Below are positions 18,529 through 26,801 of a DNA stretch of 64,000 nt, piece after piece. This DNA is from Bacteroidales bacterium. Lineage in GTDB: Bacteria > Bacteroidota > Bacteroidia > Bacteroidales > UBA4417. A program made the translations under genes and the position numbers. Where the stretch lies: the NCBI GenBank assembly GCA_016707785.1, contig JADJGZ010000023.1:16889-80888 (forward strand), given 5' to 3'. Position 1 is the first letter of the stretch, and every line of letters starts with the position of its first letter. The notes under the pieces are model-generated. The model ran no database searches and was not told the origin of the DNA. It saw only the letters and a list, made by a program, of their open reading frames with translations.

Positions 18529-19275
18529 ATGATTCATTCTGTCATTATTGATGATCAATCGATTCATCATGATATCCTCAAAAGGAATCTGTCACTTTAC
18601 TGCCCTGAAGTCAAGGTAGTAGCAGAATTTTTTTCAGGAACAGAAGCGCTGATACACCTCCCAACCTTAAAATTTGATATCCTTTTCCTGGATATTGAAC
18701 TTGAAGATATGAACTCCTTTGAGATGCTACAGAAATTGCCATATCGGGATCTTCATATCATTTTTATCACCTCATTCGATAAATATGCAGTTCAGGCTTT
18801 CAAGGTTCATGCCGTGGATTACCTGATGAAACCAGTGGATGGAGTTGAATTGAGTAAAGCTATTGAGAGGGCAATGGCCCAGATTATTGATAATGAACGC
18901 AGATTAGGCTTAATATCAGACTATAGTTTCCAAAAGAATAATAAGATACTTGTTACAGAACACAATGAATATAAACTTGTGGATGTGGAATCGATCTTAT
19001 ACTGCAAAGCTGATGGGAATTATACTGACTTGTTTCAATTAGACCCAAGAAGTGCTGAGATGAAGTTTACAGATACCCATAATCTCAAATATTTCGAAGA
19101 AAAACTGAAATCTTTCGGCTTTATCAGAATCCATCAATCTTATCTTGTCAATAAAGCCCATGTATCCAAAATCAGGAAAATTCCCAGTGAAATCATCATG
19201 TCAAATGGGACAGTTTTACCCATTGCAAGGGACAGAAAGCAGGATATCCTTGATATGTTCTCAGGTATTATCTGA
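18529..19275 (+). CDS. LytTR-family response regulator (orphan)
   Basis: The ATG at 18529 gives the normal receiver start (MIHSVIIDDQSIHH); an in-frame TTG at 18505 lies inside the -7 promoter element and is unlikely. The 248-residue product has a receiver domain (phospho-acceptor Asp in FDILFLDIELED, about residue 55; Lys in DYLMKPVDG). A LytTR DNA-binding domain follows (residues about 140-248: ILYCKADGNYTDLF, IRIHQSYLVNKAHV, LPIARDRK). Such regulators normally pair with a membrane histidine kinase of the LytS/5TM type, but no kinase gene is next to it. The regulon is unknown. Confidence 0.88.
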   Translation: MIHSVIIDDQSIHHDILKRNLSLYCPEVKVVAEFFSGTEALIHLPTLKFDILFLDIELEDMNSFEMLQKLPYRDLHIIFITSFDKYAVQAFKVHAVDYLMKPVDGVELSKAIERAMAQIIDNERRLGLISDYSFQKNNKILVTEHNEYKLVDVESILYCKADGNYTDLFQLDPRSAEMKFTDTHNLKYFEEKLKSFGFIRIHQSYLVNKAHVSKIRKIPSEIIMSNGTVLPIARDRKQDILDMFSGII

Positions 19276-19759
19276 AATTCATCTATTTTCAAAACGGAAT
19301 TTCACCTGCATTTAACAGAATCTCCCTAATTTATTACAGAATAATAAAGTTCCCGCTTTCAAAGTAGGGAACATAACTTTCTTGCTTAAATTTATACTAT
19401 GAAATAGTGGATAATCAGCACTAATTAAGCATCTGATTTTTTCGTTCCTTGCTTACAGAAAATATTTTTCCAATAGGATGAGTTGGTTTTTGGAATAAAC
19501 GGTATCGCCGGCGTATGATAAGTTTCTCTTCCAGAACACTGCTTATCGAATTGTTAATATTCCGTTCCTGATTTTTCTCTTCTTGTAAGAGAATTTAAAG
19601 GTTCATATTTTGCCCGGCTATTTAATATTCCCGGCGATCCGTTTACATTAATTAATTCAATTCTATTTGGAGATTTTTTTTCTGTTAAAAATGTAATTAC
19701 CAACACAATATACTCAACATCCTTACTTTTTTGCATTTTTTTATATTCTTTTAGTTCAG

Positions 19760-19794
19760 ATCCCCCTGGTTTTTTCCAGGGGGATTTTGTTTTT
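19760..19794 (+). terminator. Strong terminator without an adjacent upstream gene
   Basis: A perfect 10-bp GC-rich stem, ATCCCCCTGG (19760-19769) with CCAGGGGGAT (19776-19785), has a T6 loop and is followed by TTTGTTTTT. The T tract lies on the plus strand side, so it terminates rightward transcription. Confidence 0.85.
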
Positions 19795-19845
19795 CCGGCG
19801 ATTCCCCCATCGTAGCGCTATATCAATACATAAAATAATTATAAG

Positions 19846-19880
19846 TTTTGTTACTGTCTTCAATAGCTTTAATAGATTTG
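19846..19880 (+). promoter_or_regulatory. Putative ppnP promoter
   Basis: TTTTG (19846-19850) and TAGATTTG (19873-19880) match the Bacteroidota -33 and -7 elements, with a slightly long 22-base spacer. The ppnP ATG follows 22 bases later. Confidence 0.45.
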
Positions 19881-19902
19881 CAGCTTCTAAAAATCAGACA
19901 TT

Positions 19903-20184
19903 ATGTTTAAGACTAATGAGTATTTTGAAGGTCAGGTGAAGTCAATAGCTTTCATTGCTAATGGAGATCCAGCAACCATTGGAGTAATGGCAAAAGGCGA
20001 ATACACTTTCGGGACTTCATCCATTGAATATATGACGATCACTTCCGGGGAATTGTGGGTGAAATTACCTGGTGAAATTGAATGGAAGGCTTATAAACCT
20101 TTTGAAGAATTCATCGTTCCAAAAGGTGTTTCATTTGAAGTACGATGTGATTCTGATACATCATACCTCTGTATTTACCGCTAA
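19903..20184 (+). CDS. ppnP: Pyrimidine/purine nucleoside phosphorylase PpnP
   Basis: A 93-residue single-domain cupin of the PpnP (DUF1255, YaiE) family, which splits nucleosides with phosphate into base and ribose-1-phosphate. Family features seen are the N-terminal NEYFEGQVKSIAF, the central GVMAKGEYTFGTSSIEYMTI, and the late GVSFEVRCDSDTSYLCIY. Full length matches the family (about 94 residues). It has its own promoter and runs convergent with tsaD, with only 5 bp between the two stop codons. Confidence 0.93.
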   Translation: MFKTNEYFEGQVKSIAFIANGDPATIGVMAKGEYTFGTSSIEYMTITSGELWVKLPGEIEWKAYKPFEEFIVPKGVSFEVRCDSDTSYLCIYR

Positions 20185-20189
20185 TAGTA

Positions 20190-21209
20190 TTAAATCCCTC
20201 CCCTGGAGTAGGGCGTAGCAGATTGATCGGTAAAATGGCCTGTGAGGAATTTGTAATAGCCGGCTATGGCTATCATAGCTGCATTATCCGTAGTGAACTG
20301 GAATTCAGGGATGTAAACATTCCAGCCCTTTAATTCTCCAAGATCCAGCAGCGCCTTCCTCAAACCGGAATTGGCAGAGACACCCCCTGCAATTGCAATC
20401 TCCCTGATTCCCCTTTCTTTTGAGGCTTTTACTAACTTTTCCAGGAGAATTTCAATAATCGTTGACTGAATGGAAGCACATAGGTCAGCCAGATGATTCG
20501 TAATGAAATCCGTATCCTTTTTCAATTGATCCCTGAGGAAATATAAAAACGAAGTTTTCAATCCACTGAAACTATAGTCAAGGCCGGGAATGACTGGTTT
20601 TGAAAATTTATAGGCAGAAGGATTTCCTTCCCTGGCATGCTTATCAATAAATGGCCCCCCTGGATAAGGGAGTCCTAATATTTTGGCTGTTTTATCAAAA
20701 GCTTCACCTGCTGCATCGTCAATAGTACTTCCAATGATTTTCATCTCAAAATAGTCGCTTACTTCCACAATTTGCGTATGACCACCTGAAACTGTCAGAC
20801 ACAGAAAAGGAAATGCAGGAACCTTCTTTTGCTCATGACCTGGTTGAATAAAATGAGATAAAATATGTGCCTGTAAATGATTGATATCAAGCAATGGAAT
20901 GTTCAACCCCAGGGATAACGCCTTGGCAAAGGATGTTCCAACCAATAATGACCCAAGAAGTCCGGGACCACGCGTGAAAGCAATGGCACTTAGCTGTTCT
21001 TTATGTACATTTGCAGTCTTAAGTGCTCTATCTATTACTGGTATGATGTTTTGCTGATGAGCCCTCGATGCAAGCTCGGGTACAACTCCTCCAAAGTCCT
21101 GGTGAACCTGTTGATTGGCAATGACATTCGATAACATTACAGTGCCATCTAACACAGCGGCTGAAGTGTCATCACAAGAAGATTCTATTCCCAGTATATA
21201 GACAGGCAT
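20190..21209 (-). CDS. tsaD: tRNA N6-adenosine threonylcarbamoyltransferase TsaD
   Basis: A 339-residue ASKHA-fold protein that transfers the threonylcarbamoyl group to A37 of ANN-reading tRNAs (t6A). It starts with the hallmark ILGIESSCDDTSAAV, has the metal-binding histidines in INHLQAHILSH (about residues 108-118), the nucleotide-binding SGGHTQIV, and a C-terminal AIAGGVSANSGLR. Length matches bacterial TsaD. It diverges from the TamB-family gene. TcdA, which cyclises t6A, is encoded at about 55.3 kb in the same window. Confidence 0.96.
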   Translation of the reverse strand: MPVYILGIESSCDDTSAAVLDGTVMLSNVIANQQVHQDFGGVVPELASRAHQQNIIPVIDRALKTANVHKEQLSAIAFTRGPGLLGSLLVGTSFAKALSLGLNIPLLDINHLQAHILSHFIQPGHEQKKVPAFPFLCLTVSGGHTQIVEVSDYFEMKIIGSTIDDAAGEAFDKTAKILGLPYPGGPFIDKHAREGNPSAYKFSKPVIPGLDYSFSGLKTSFLYFLRDQLKKDTDFITNHLADLCASIQSTIIEILLEKLVKASKERGIREIAIAGGVSANSGLRKALLDLGELKGWNVYIPEFQFTTDNAAMIAIAGYYKFLTGHFTDQSATPYSRGGI

Positions 21210-21319
21210 AATTATTGGACATTGTGAAAGGATAAACCTGCATTCATTTTAGCCTATCCTCAGATATCTTAAGCTGCAAAATTATTAAAAAAGCACAGCA
21301 AATAGCGACCTGGATTGTT

Positions 21320-24300
21320 TTGACAGTTGTTTTACTGCCTGTATTCCTCTATGCCTTATTTCGTACAACCCCTGTTCAGACCTACATTGCCAGCCGCGTT
21401 GCTTCCTACCTTTCCACTGAATTGAATACAACAGTTGAGGTGGGAGGACTTGATATCAGCTGGTTTCTCAGGATTGTCCTGGTTGATGTGAATATTCTCG
21501 ACAAAAGAAAAATGCCGGTTATAAAGTTCCATCGCCTTTCAACAGGGATGCCTGACTTTGATCTGAAACAACACAGGATTAAACTTAATTCAGTCAATCT
21601 GCAGGGGGCTGATGTCCGCCTGGTTTATTATGAGAATTCCAATGAACTGAATTTGCAGTTCTTATTGGATTATTTCTCTTCCAAGGATACGATTTCAACT
21701 GCTTCCAAACCCTGGGTATTTAGCTGTAAAAAAGTTGATATCAGGGATACCCGGTTTCGTTATAGGAATGAACAAAGGATTTCTCCGGGAAAAGGCATGG
21801 ATTATGATGATCTGGATATCGCCGGAATTGACCTTCACATCAGGGGATTGAATATTAATGGAGATTCTATTGCAGCAGAAATCAAGCAATTGACAGCCAA
21901 AGAGAAATGCGGATTTTCGCTGGAAGACTTCTCAACCCGCGTACTTGTAACATCGCGGGAAATTATCGCAGATAGCCTTCTGATTACAACTGATAAAAGC
22001 AAACTTTCACTTGACCTTAAATTGCAATATCATAACTGGAATGGGTTCAACGATTTTATTGATAGTGTGAATATCAGGGCTAATATCAAACAGGCACAAC
22101 TTGACCTGAGAGATCTGGTTTGCTTTGCCCCCGAACTGGATGGAATGGATGAATCAGTGAAACTTTCCGGGAAATTTAATGGGACTATTTCATCGTTCAA
22201 CGGTAAGGAAATATTACTTGCCTATGGACAAGGAACTGCCTTTTCAGGGAGCCTTAAAATGACCGGACTGCCACATATAGAAGAGACATTCATTCATTTA
22301 AGGATGAATGAATTTAAAACAGACTACAAGGATGTTCAGTCTTTTACACTTCCCTATTCCAGTGGATTAGAATCCATTAAAGTACCGGTTGAAGTAACAA
22401 GACTGGGTTCAGTTAGAATCGTCGGGAAATTTACCGGCTTCTTTAACGATTTTGTCTCTAATGCTACTTTTTATACTGATGCAGGTGTCATAACAACCGA
22501 TATTCTTTTAAGCAAAAATCATGAAGATAATAGGATCGAATATGACGGACATCTTCAGGCAGCTGGATTTGACCTGGGTAAGGTTTTTAATGTAAAAGAA
22601 ATTGGGACATTGAATCTGAATGCCTCCGTGAATGGTAAAGGATTTTCTGCCAAAACAGCTGATTTAACAGTAAAAGGTAAGGTGGATCAGTTCTGGCTTA
22701 TAGGCAACGAACTTGATGAACTCTCTATCGACGGCAGTTTCAATAGCCAGAAATTCAGCGGGAAGATATTGCTGCAGGATGAATTGATCAACCTTGATTT
22801 CAATGGAATGGTTGATATTTCTGATTCTTTGCCGGTTTTTAATTTTCAGGCAGACCTGAGAAATGCCATGCTGACTAAACTAAATCTCTGGGAGAGAGAT
22901 TCAAGTTCCATGATATCTACACATATGAATCTGGATTTCAGGGGCAATACACTGGATAATTTAATGGGCTCGCTGAATTTTGAGAATACCGTTTATGTAG
23001 AAAATAAACATACCATTGTAATGAATCAATTGATGCTGCTTACTCAATCATTGAGTAACAATGGGAAAAGGATGACACTTAAGTCAGATTTTGCCGATGC
23101 AGTATTTTCCGGTCAATATACATTTGATGACCTTACTGAGTATCTCACCCTGGTGTTTACGGATTATCTGCCTGCCATTGCACTGGTTTCCCCATCACTC
23201 CCCCGTGAAGTAAAAGGGAGTTTCGATTATACCATTCAACTCAGGAACACCAAACCTTTGACAGATATTTTTGTACCGGGATTGCAAATTGATCCCAATA
23301 CTGTAGTTTCTGGCGGCTTTGACCCATCTAAAGGCCTGGTCAATGTAAATGGACGATCCCCTTCAATCCGGCTGAATGGATTCACTTTCGAGGACTGGTC
23401 TCTTCAAGGTGCTTCCGAAGGTGGGAAATTGGGAGTTGAAATGAACTGCCGTGATATTACCCTTCTTTCGGATGATGACGAAGAAACGCCTGATGCGCAC
23501 CTTGAGCAATTTAAACTATTCTCGACTGCTCAAAATGATACCATAAAATTCAGAGTGGTATGGAATGATGTTGATACTGCTGATAAAAACAGGGCTGATT
23601 TTGGAGGATCTCTCAGCTTTAGTTCTTACCCCATGCTTGCCTTAAGCCTTGATTCGGCAGGGATAAATATTAACGATACACTATGGAGCATTAAAGCGGG
23701 TAATAAAATTCTGATAGATACTACATCCATTCAGGTAATGGATTTACAAATTGCCAGTAAATATCAATCTATAGCAATTGATGGCAGGATTACAGATGAC
23801 CCTCTTGACCAGCTCTTTATCAGGTTAGACCATTTCAACATATCACAATTGGATTTGTATACCAGGCCATGGGGAATCGATTTTGATGGTTATGTGAATG
23901 GAACGCTTGCATTATCAGATGTTTTCCATATTCCTCTCATAAAGGCATCCTTATTGGTAAATAAGCTGGGATTTAACCATGAAGCCCTTGGTGATGCCGA
24001 AATTAACTCTTCATGGGATAATACCCAGAAAGCCATTATGTTGGATACCCGAATTGTTTACCAGGGGAATGCAGGAGTTCATTATCCTTTGCTTGCTAAA
24101 GGGGCAATTTATACTGAACGATCTAAGAATAATTTTGATATCAGTGTGAAAGTTGATAACATAAAGCTGAAAGTATTACAGCCTTTTTTTATAGGGCTAT
24201 TTTCACGAATGAAAGGCTACGGTTCCGGAGATCTTACTCTCACCGGTGCATTTGAGAACCCGATCCTTACCGGGAAAGTCAAACTTATGCGTTCCGAGTT

Positions 24301-25729
24301 GATGATTGATTATCTGAGAACCAGCTATTCTTTCACTGGTGATTTCAATTTTGCCGAGGACCTGATGTGGTTTGAAAATATTAATGTTGCCGATTCTGTT
24401 GGAAATACCGGTTCAACATCAGGAAAAATCAGCCATCATGCCTTTAAAGATTGGTTTCTTGACATCGATGTAGTATCCAATAATCTAACGGTGTTAAATA
24501 CTACTTTTTCTCCCGCTGAAATGTACTATGGGAAGGCCCGGGCTAATGGTAAAATGCAATTGAAAGGGCCTGTTAACGACCTTAAACTATCGGTACAGGC
24601 CAGATCGGTTAAAGGAACTGATGTCTTTATTCCTATCAATACAGATGTAACTATTGCGGAGAACGATTACATTTATTACGTCAACACGGAAAGTAAAGAC
24701 GATCCAAAAGCAGGTCCACCTCCGGAACCTTCCAATTTAAGTCTTCACCTGGAGTTGGATGTTTCAAAAGATGCTAACCTTGAGCTCATACTGCCATACA
24801 GGATGGGAAATATTAAGGTTAAAGGTGACGGAGCTGTGGATATGGGACTCGATAGTAAAGGGAATTATTCAATGCATGGGCAATATGTGATGGATAAAGG
24901 CTCCTTCCTTTTTAATTTCCAGGATATATTCAGCAGAACTTTTGAGATCAGGAAAGGAAGTACCATTACTTTTAATGGAAGCCCATACGATGCCGATATT
25001 AACTTGCAGGCCGTTTATAAAATCAAGACGAACCTGGCTGGATTAAGTACTGTTCCGCTTGAAGCCACCAGTAAAAGAATACCGGTCGATTGTGTCATCT
25101 CCCTTACCAACAGTCTGTATAATCCTGACATTCATTTTAGTATTGCTATGCCCGACGCTGATGCGGAAACACAACGATGGGTATTTGGTGCAATTGATAC
25201 TTCCAATTCAGTGGCAATGAATCAACAAATGATATCACTGCTGCTTCTGAACAGTTTTACTTCTTCAGGTGAGTCCTCAAATATTACGGCAACAGGACTG
25301 GGTATCTCTTCCTTCAGTATCATCAGCAATCAACTAAATAACTGGCTGTCACAGATTTCTAAAGATTTTGATGTTGGTGTGAATTATCGGCCAGGAGACC
25401 AAATGTCAGCCCAGGAACTGGAACTTGCTTTGTCTACACAATTCTTCAACGATAGAGTAGTTGTTGATGGTACCTTTGGGATGACAACCTCTAATACCAT
25501 CGCTAACAGCCAAAGCTCCAATCAATGGATTGGAGATGTGAATGTGGAAGTGAAAATAACTGAGGATGGCCGATTCAGGGTTAAAGCTTTCAATAGAACC
25601 AATACTTCTATTGACCTCTATACAGGTCAAGCTCCTTATACTCAAGGAGTAGGTATCCTTTATCGTAAAGATTTCGATAACCTGCGCGAACTCTTCGGAA
25701 TGCAACGCAAGGCTGCCACCGGCAAATAA
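21320..25729 (+). CDS. TamB-family (DUF490) envelope translocation/lipid-transport protein
   Basis: A very large (about 1469-residue) protein with one N-terminal membrane anchor (VVLLPVFLYALFRTTPVQ) and then a long beta-rich AsmA/TamB-like periplasmic body. It ends in a TamB C-terminal domain (residues about 1050-1440, with GSFLFNFQDIFSRTFEIRKGS and LSTQFFNDRVVVDGTFGM). TamB-like proteins span the periplasm and aid outer-membrane protein assembly or phospholipid transport. There is no ATG near the start. The listed start is TTG at 21320; the frame is open back to a TAA at 21233 and includes KIIKKAQQIATWIVL, a natural-looking basic lead-in, so translation may begin upstream at a rare codon. 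Confidence 0.85.
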   Translation: MTVVLLPVFLYALFRTTPVQTYIASRVASYLSTELNTTVEVGGLDISWFLRIVLVDVNILDKRKMPVIKFHRLSTGMPDFDLKQHRIKLNSVNLQGADVRLVYYENSNELNLQFLLDYFSSKDTISTASKPWVFSCKKVDIRDTRFRYRNEQRISPGKGMDYDDLDIAGIDLHIRGLNINGDSIAAEIKQLTAKEKCGFSLEDFSTRVLVTSREIIADSLLITTDKSKLSLDLKLQYHNWNGFNDFIDSVNIRANIKQAQLDLRDLVCFAPELDGMDESVKLSGKFNGTISSFNGKEILLAYGQGTAFSGSLKMTGLPHIEETFIHLRMNEFKTDYKDVQSFTLPYSSGLESIKVPVEVTRLGSVRIVGKFTGFFNDFVSNATFYTDAGVITTDILLSKNHEDNRIEYDGHLQAAGFDLGKVFNVKEIGTLNLNASVNGKGFSAKTADLTVKGKVDQFWLIGNELDELSIDGSFNSQKFSGKILLQDELINLDFNGMVDISDSLPVFNFQADLRNAMLTKLNLWERDSSSMISTHMNLDFRGNTLDNLMGSLNFENTVYVENKHTIVMNQLMLLTQSLSNNGKRMTLKSDFADAVFSGQYTFDDLTEYLTLVFTDYLPAIALVSPSLPREVKGSFDYTIQLRNTKPLTDIFVPGLQIDPNTVVSGGFDPSKGLVNVNGRSPSIRLNGFTFEDWSLQGASEGGKLGVEMNCRDITLLSDDDEETPDAHLEQFKLFSTAQNDTIKFRVVWNDVDTADKNRADFGGSLSFSSYPMLALSLDSAGININDTLWSIKAGNKILIDTTSIQVMDLQIASKYQSIAIDGRITDDPLDQLFIRLDHFNISQLDLYTRPWGIDFDGYVNGTLALSDVFHIPLIKASLLVNKLGFNHEALGDAEINSSWDNTQKAIMLDTRIVYQGNAGVHYPLLAKGAIYTERSKNNFDISVKVDNIKLKVLQPFFIGLFSRMKGYGSGDLTLTGAFENPILTGKVKLMRSELMIDYLRTSYSFTGDFNFAEDLMWFENINVADSVGNTGSTSGKISHHAFKDWFLDIDVVSNNLTVLNTTFSPAEMYYGKARANGKMQLKGPVNDLKLSVQARSVKGTDVFIPINTDVTIAENDYIYYVNTESKDDPKAGPPPEPSNLSLHLELDVSKDANLELILPYRMGNIKVKGDGAVDMGLDSKGNYSMHGQYVMDKGSFLFNFQDIFSRTFEIRKGSTITFNGSPYDADINLQAVYKIKTNLAGLSTVPLEATSKRIPVDCVISLTNSLYNPDIHFSIAMPDADAETQRWVFGAIDTSNSVAMNQQMISLLLLNSFTSSGESSNITATGLGISSFSIISNQLNNWLSQISKDFDVGVNYRPGDQMSAQELELALSTQFFNDRVVVDGTFGMTTSNTIANSQSSNQWIGDVNVEVKITEDGRFRVKAFNRTNTSIDLYTGQAPYTQGVGILYRKDFDNLRELFGMQRKAATGK

Positions 25730-25855
25730 TCAATTTCAATATTGAGTTTTAATTTAACATCTCTTGTGAGGTGTTTTGATGTAACTATTCCAAATAGGTC
25801 ACGTCATATATCCGATTTTTAACCAAAAGAATTTCCACTAAATACACATATAACC

Positions 25856-26557
25856 ATGAAAACAATTAGCCTCTTAATGTTTGTTGGTTTCTTCACCGTA
25901 AATTCTTCCCTTTTTGCAGCTGAACCAAATTTTATTACCAAAATGGTGGATGAAGCCTATGTTAACGACATCCCTTTCAATACTGAAACTATATATAAAA
26001 GCTACCTGGAAACGGCAGCTTTTTTTTCGACTTCCAAAGCAATGATTGATGAAGCTTATATTAGTGACATCCCATTCGATACTTATAAAATTGCAGAAGC
26101 CAACTTGCTTTCAAATAGCATAATGGCTGGTAAAATGCCTGAAGAAGCGTATATTGATGATATTCCGGTGAATACTACACTTGTCGCTAAAGATGATGAA
26201 AACAGGAATAAATCTAATACCGTCAGCGAGAATATCCCGGGAAATACCACCTATACCAGACTTCCTTCAGACCTGATCAAAGTTGAAGGGGAAAATATCA
26301 CTTTTGGAGAAGTTTCTTCTCAGTATAAAGCTGAAAACCTGGAAAAGGACCTGGCTTTAATGATTGAAAAGCTTACAGCTGTGATCAAGGATCATCTCTC
26401 AAACGGTAAGGAGGTTATCACATTCACATTTCAGAATGTTGCCGGTAATGATCTGAAATCTTCACCATCCTGTTATACAATAAGTTTCAAAAGTAATGAG
26501 GAGCCTGGGGCCGTTTCCCTCGAAATGAACAAAAAAGAACGAATAGTAAAAGAATGA
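25856..26557 (+). CDS. Secreted protein with three EAYxxDIPxxT repeats, function unknown
   Basis: A 233-residue protein with a signal peptide (MKTISLLMFVGFFTVNSSLFAA). Three near-identical motifs follow: DEAYVNDIPFNT (residues 32-43), DEAYISDIPFDT (65-76) and EEAYIDDIPVNT (96-107), spaced 33 and 31 residues apart. After a linker rich in Asn/Thr, a conserved-looking C-terminal region (about 130-233) is predicted to be mixed helix and strand, with one Cys in the mature chain. I do not recognise the family. It lies 126 bp after the TamB-family gene and ends with a terminator, so it may be expressed with it or alone. A periplasmic or surface role is inferred from the signal peptide only. Confidence 0.7.
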   Translation: MKTISLLMFVGFFTVNSSLFAAEPNFITKMVDEAYVNDIPFNTETIYKSYLETAAFFSTSKAMIDEAYISDIPFDTYKIAEANLLSNSIMAGKMPEEAYIDDIPVNTTLVAKDDENRNKSNTVSENIPGNTTYTRLPSDLIKVEGENITFGEVSSQYKAENLEKDLALMIEKLTAVIKDHLSNGKEVITFTFQNVAGNDLKSSPSCYTISFKSNEEPGAVSLEMNKKERIVKE

Positions 26558-26632
26558 AGGAAAACAATAATGTTTTCAGATTAAAGAAGATATTCCTTCA
26601 TTAAAATTTAAGTGGTTTGGTTTTTCAAGGAG

Positions 26633-26658
26633 AAGTGGGTATTAACCCACTTTTTTTA
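26633..26658 (+). terminator. Terminator after the DIP-repeat protein gene
   Basis: AAGTGGGT (26633-26640) pairs with ACCCACTT (26645-26652) around a 4-base loop, followed by a run of T. Confidence 0.8.
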
Positions 26659-26801
26659 TTCATCGAACTATAAATGTTATTTCCATTGTTCTATTTTGGT
26701 TTTTGATTGTCCGGGTTTTCATATGGAATGAAAACATTGAATTGGAATTACCCGCTATTAATGGCAATGCTTTTTTTTCTACTTTTAGGAATTATCCGGT
26801 T

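Larger units (their letters stand above)
19276..19902. other. 627-bp gene-free region with several hairpins; possible non-coding RNA
   Basis: No convincing coding frame exists. Visible structure includes GTTCCC/GGGAAC (19349-19372), TTCTCTT/AAGAGAA around 19576-19594, and a strong plus-strand terminator at 19760-19794 that has no gene for 480 bp upstream. The stretch could be a long 3' UTR of the LytTR gene or contain a small RNA. The 60-residue minus-strand frame at 19554-19736 has no recognisable features. Confidence 0.4.

Noticed and set aside
19554..19736. 60-residue minus-strand frame in the gene-free region
   Set aside because: No promoter, motif or neighbour supports it.
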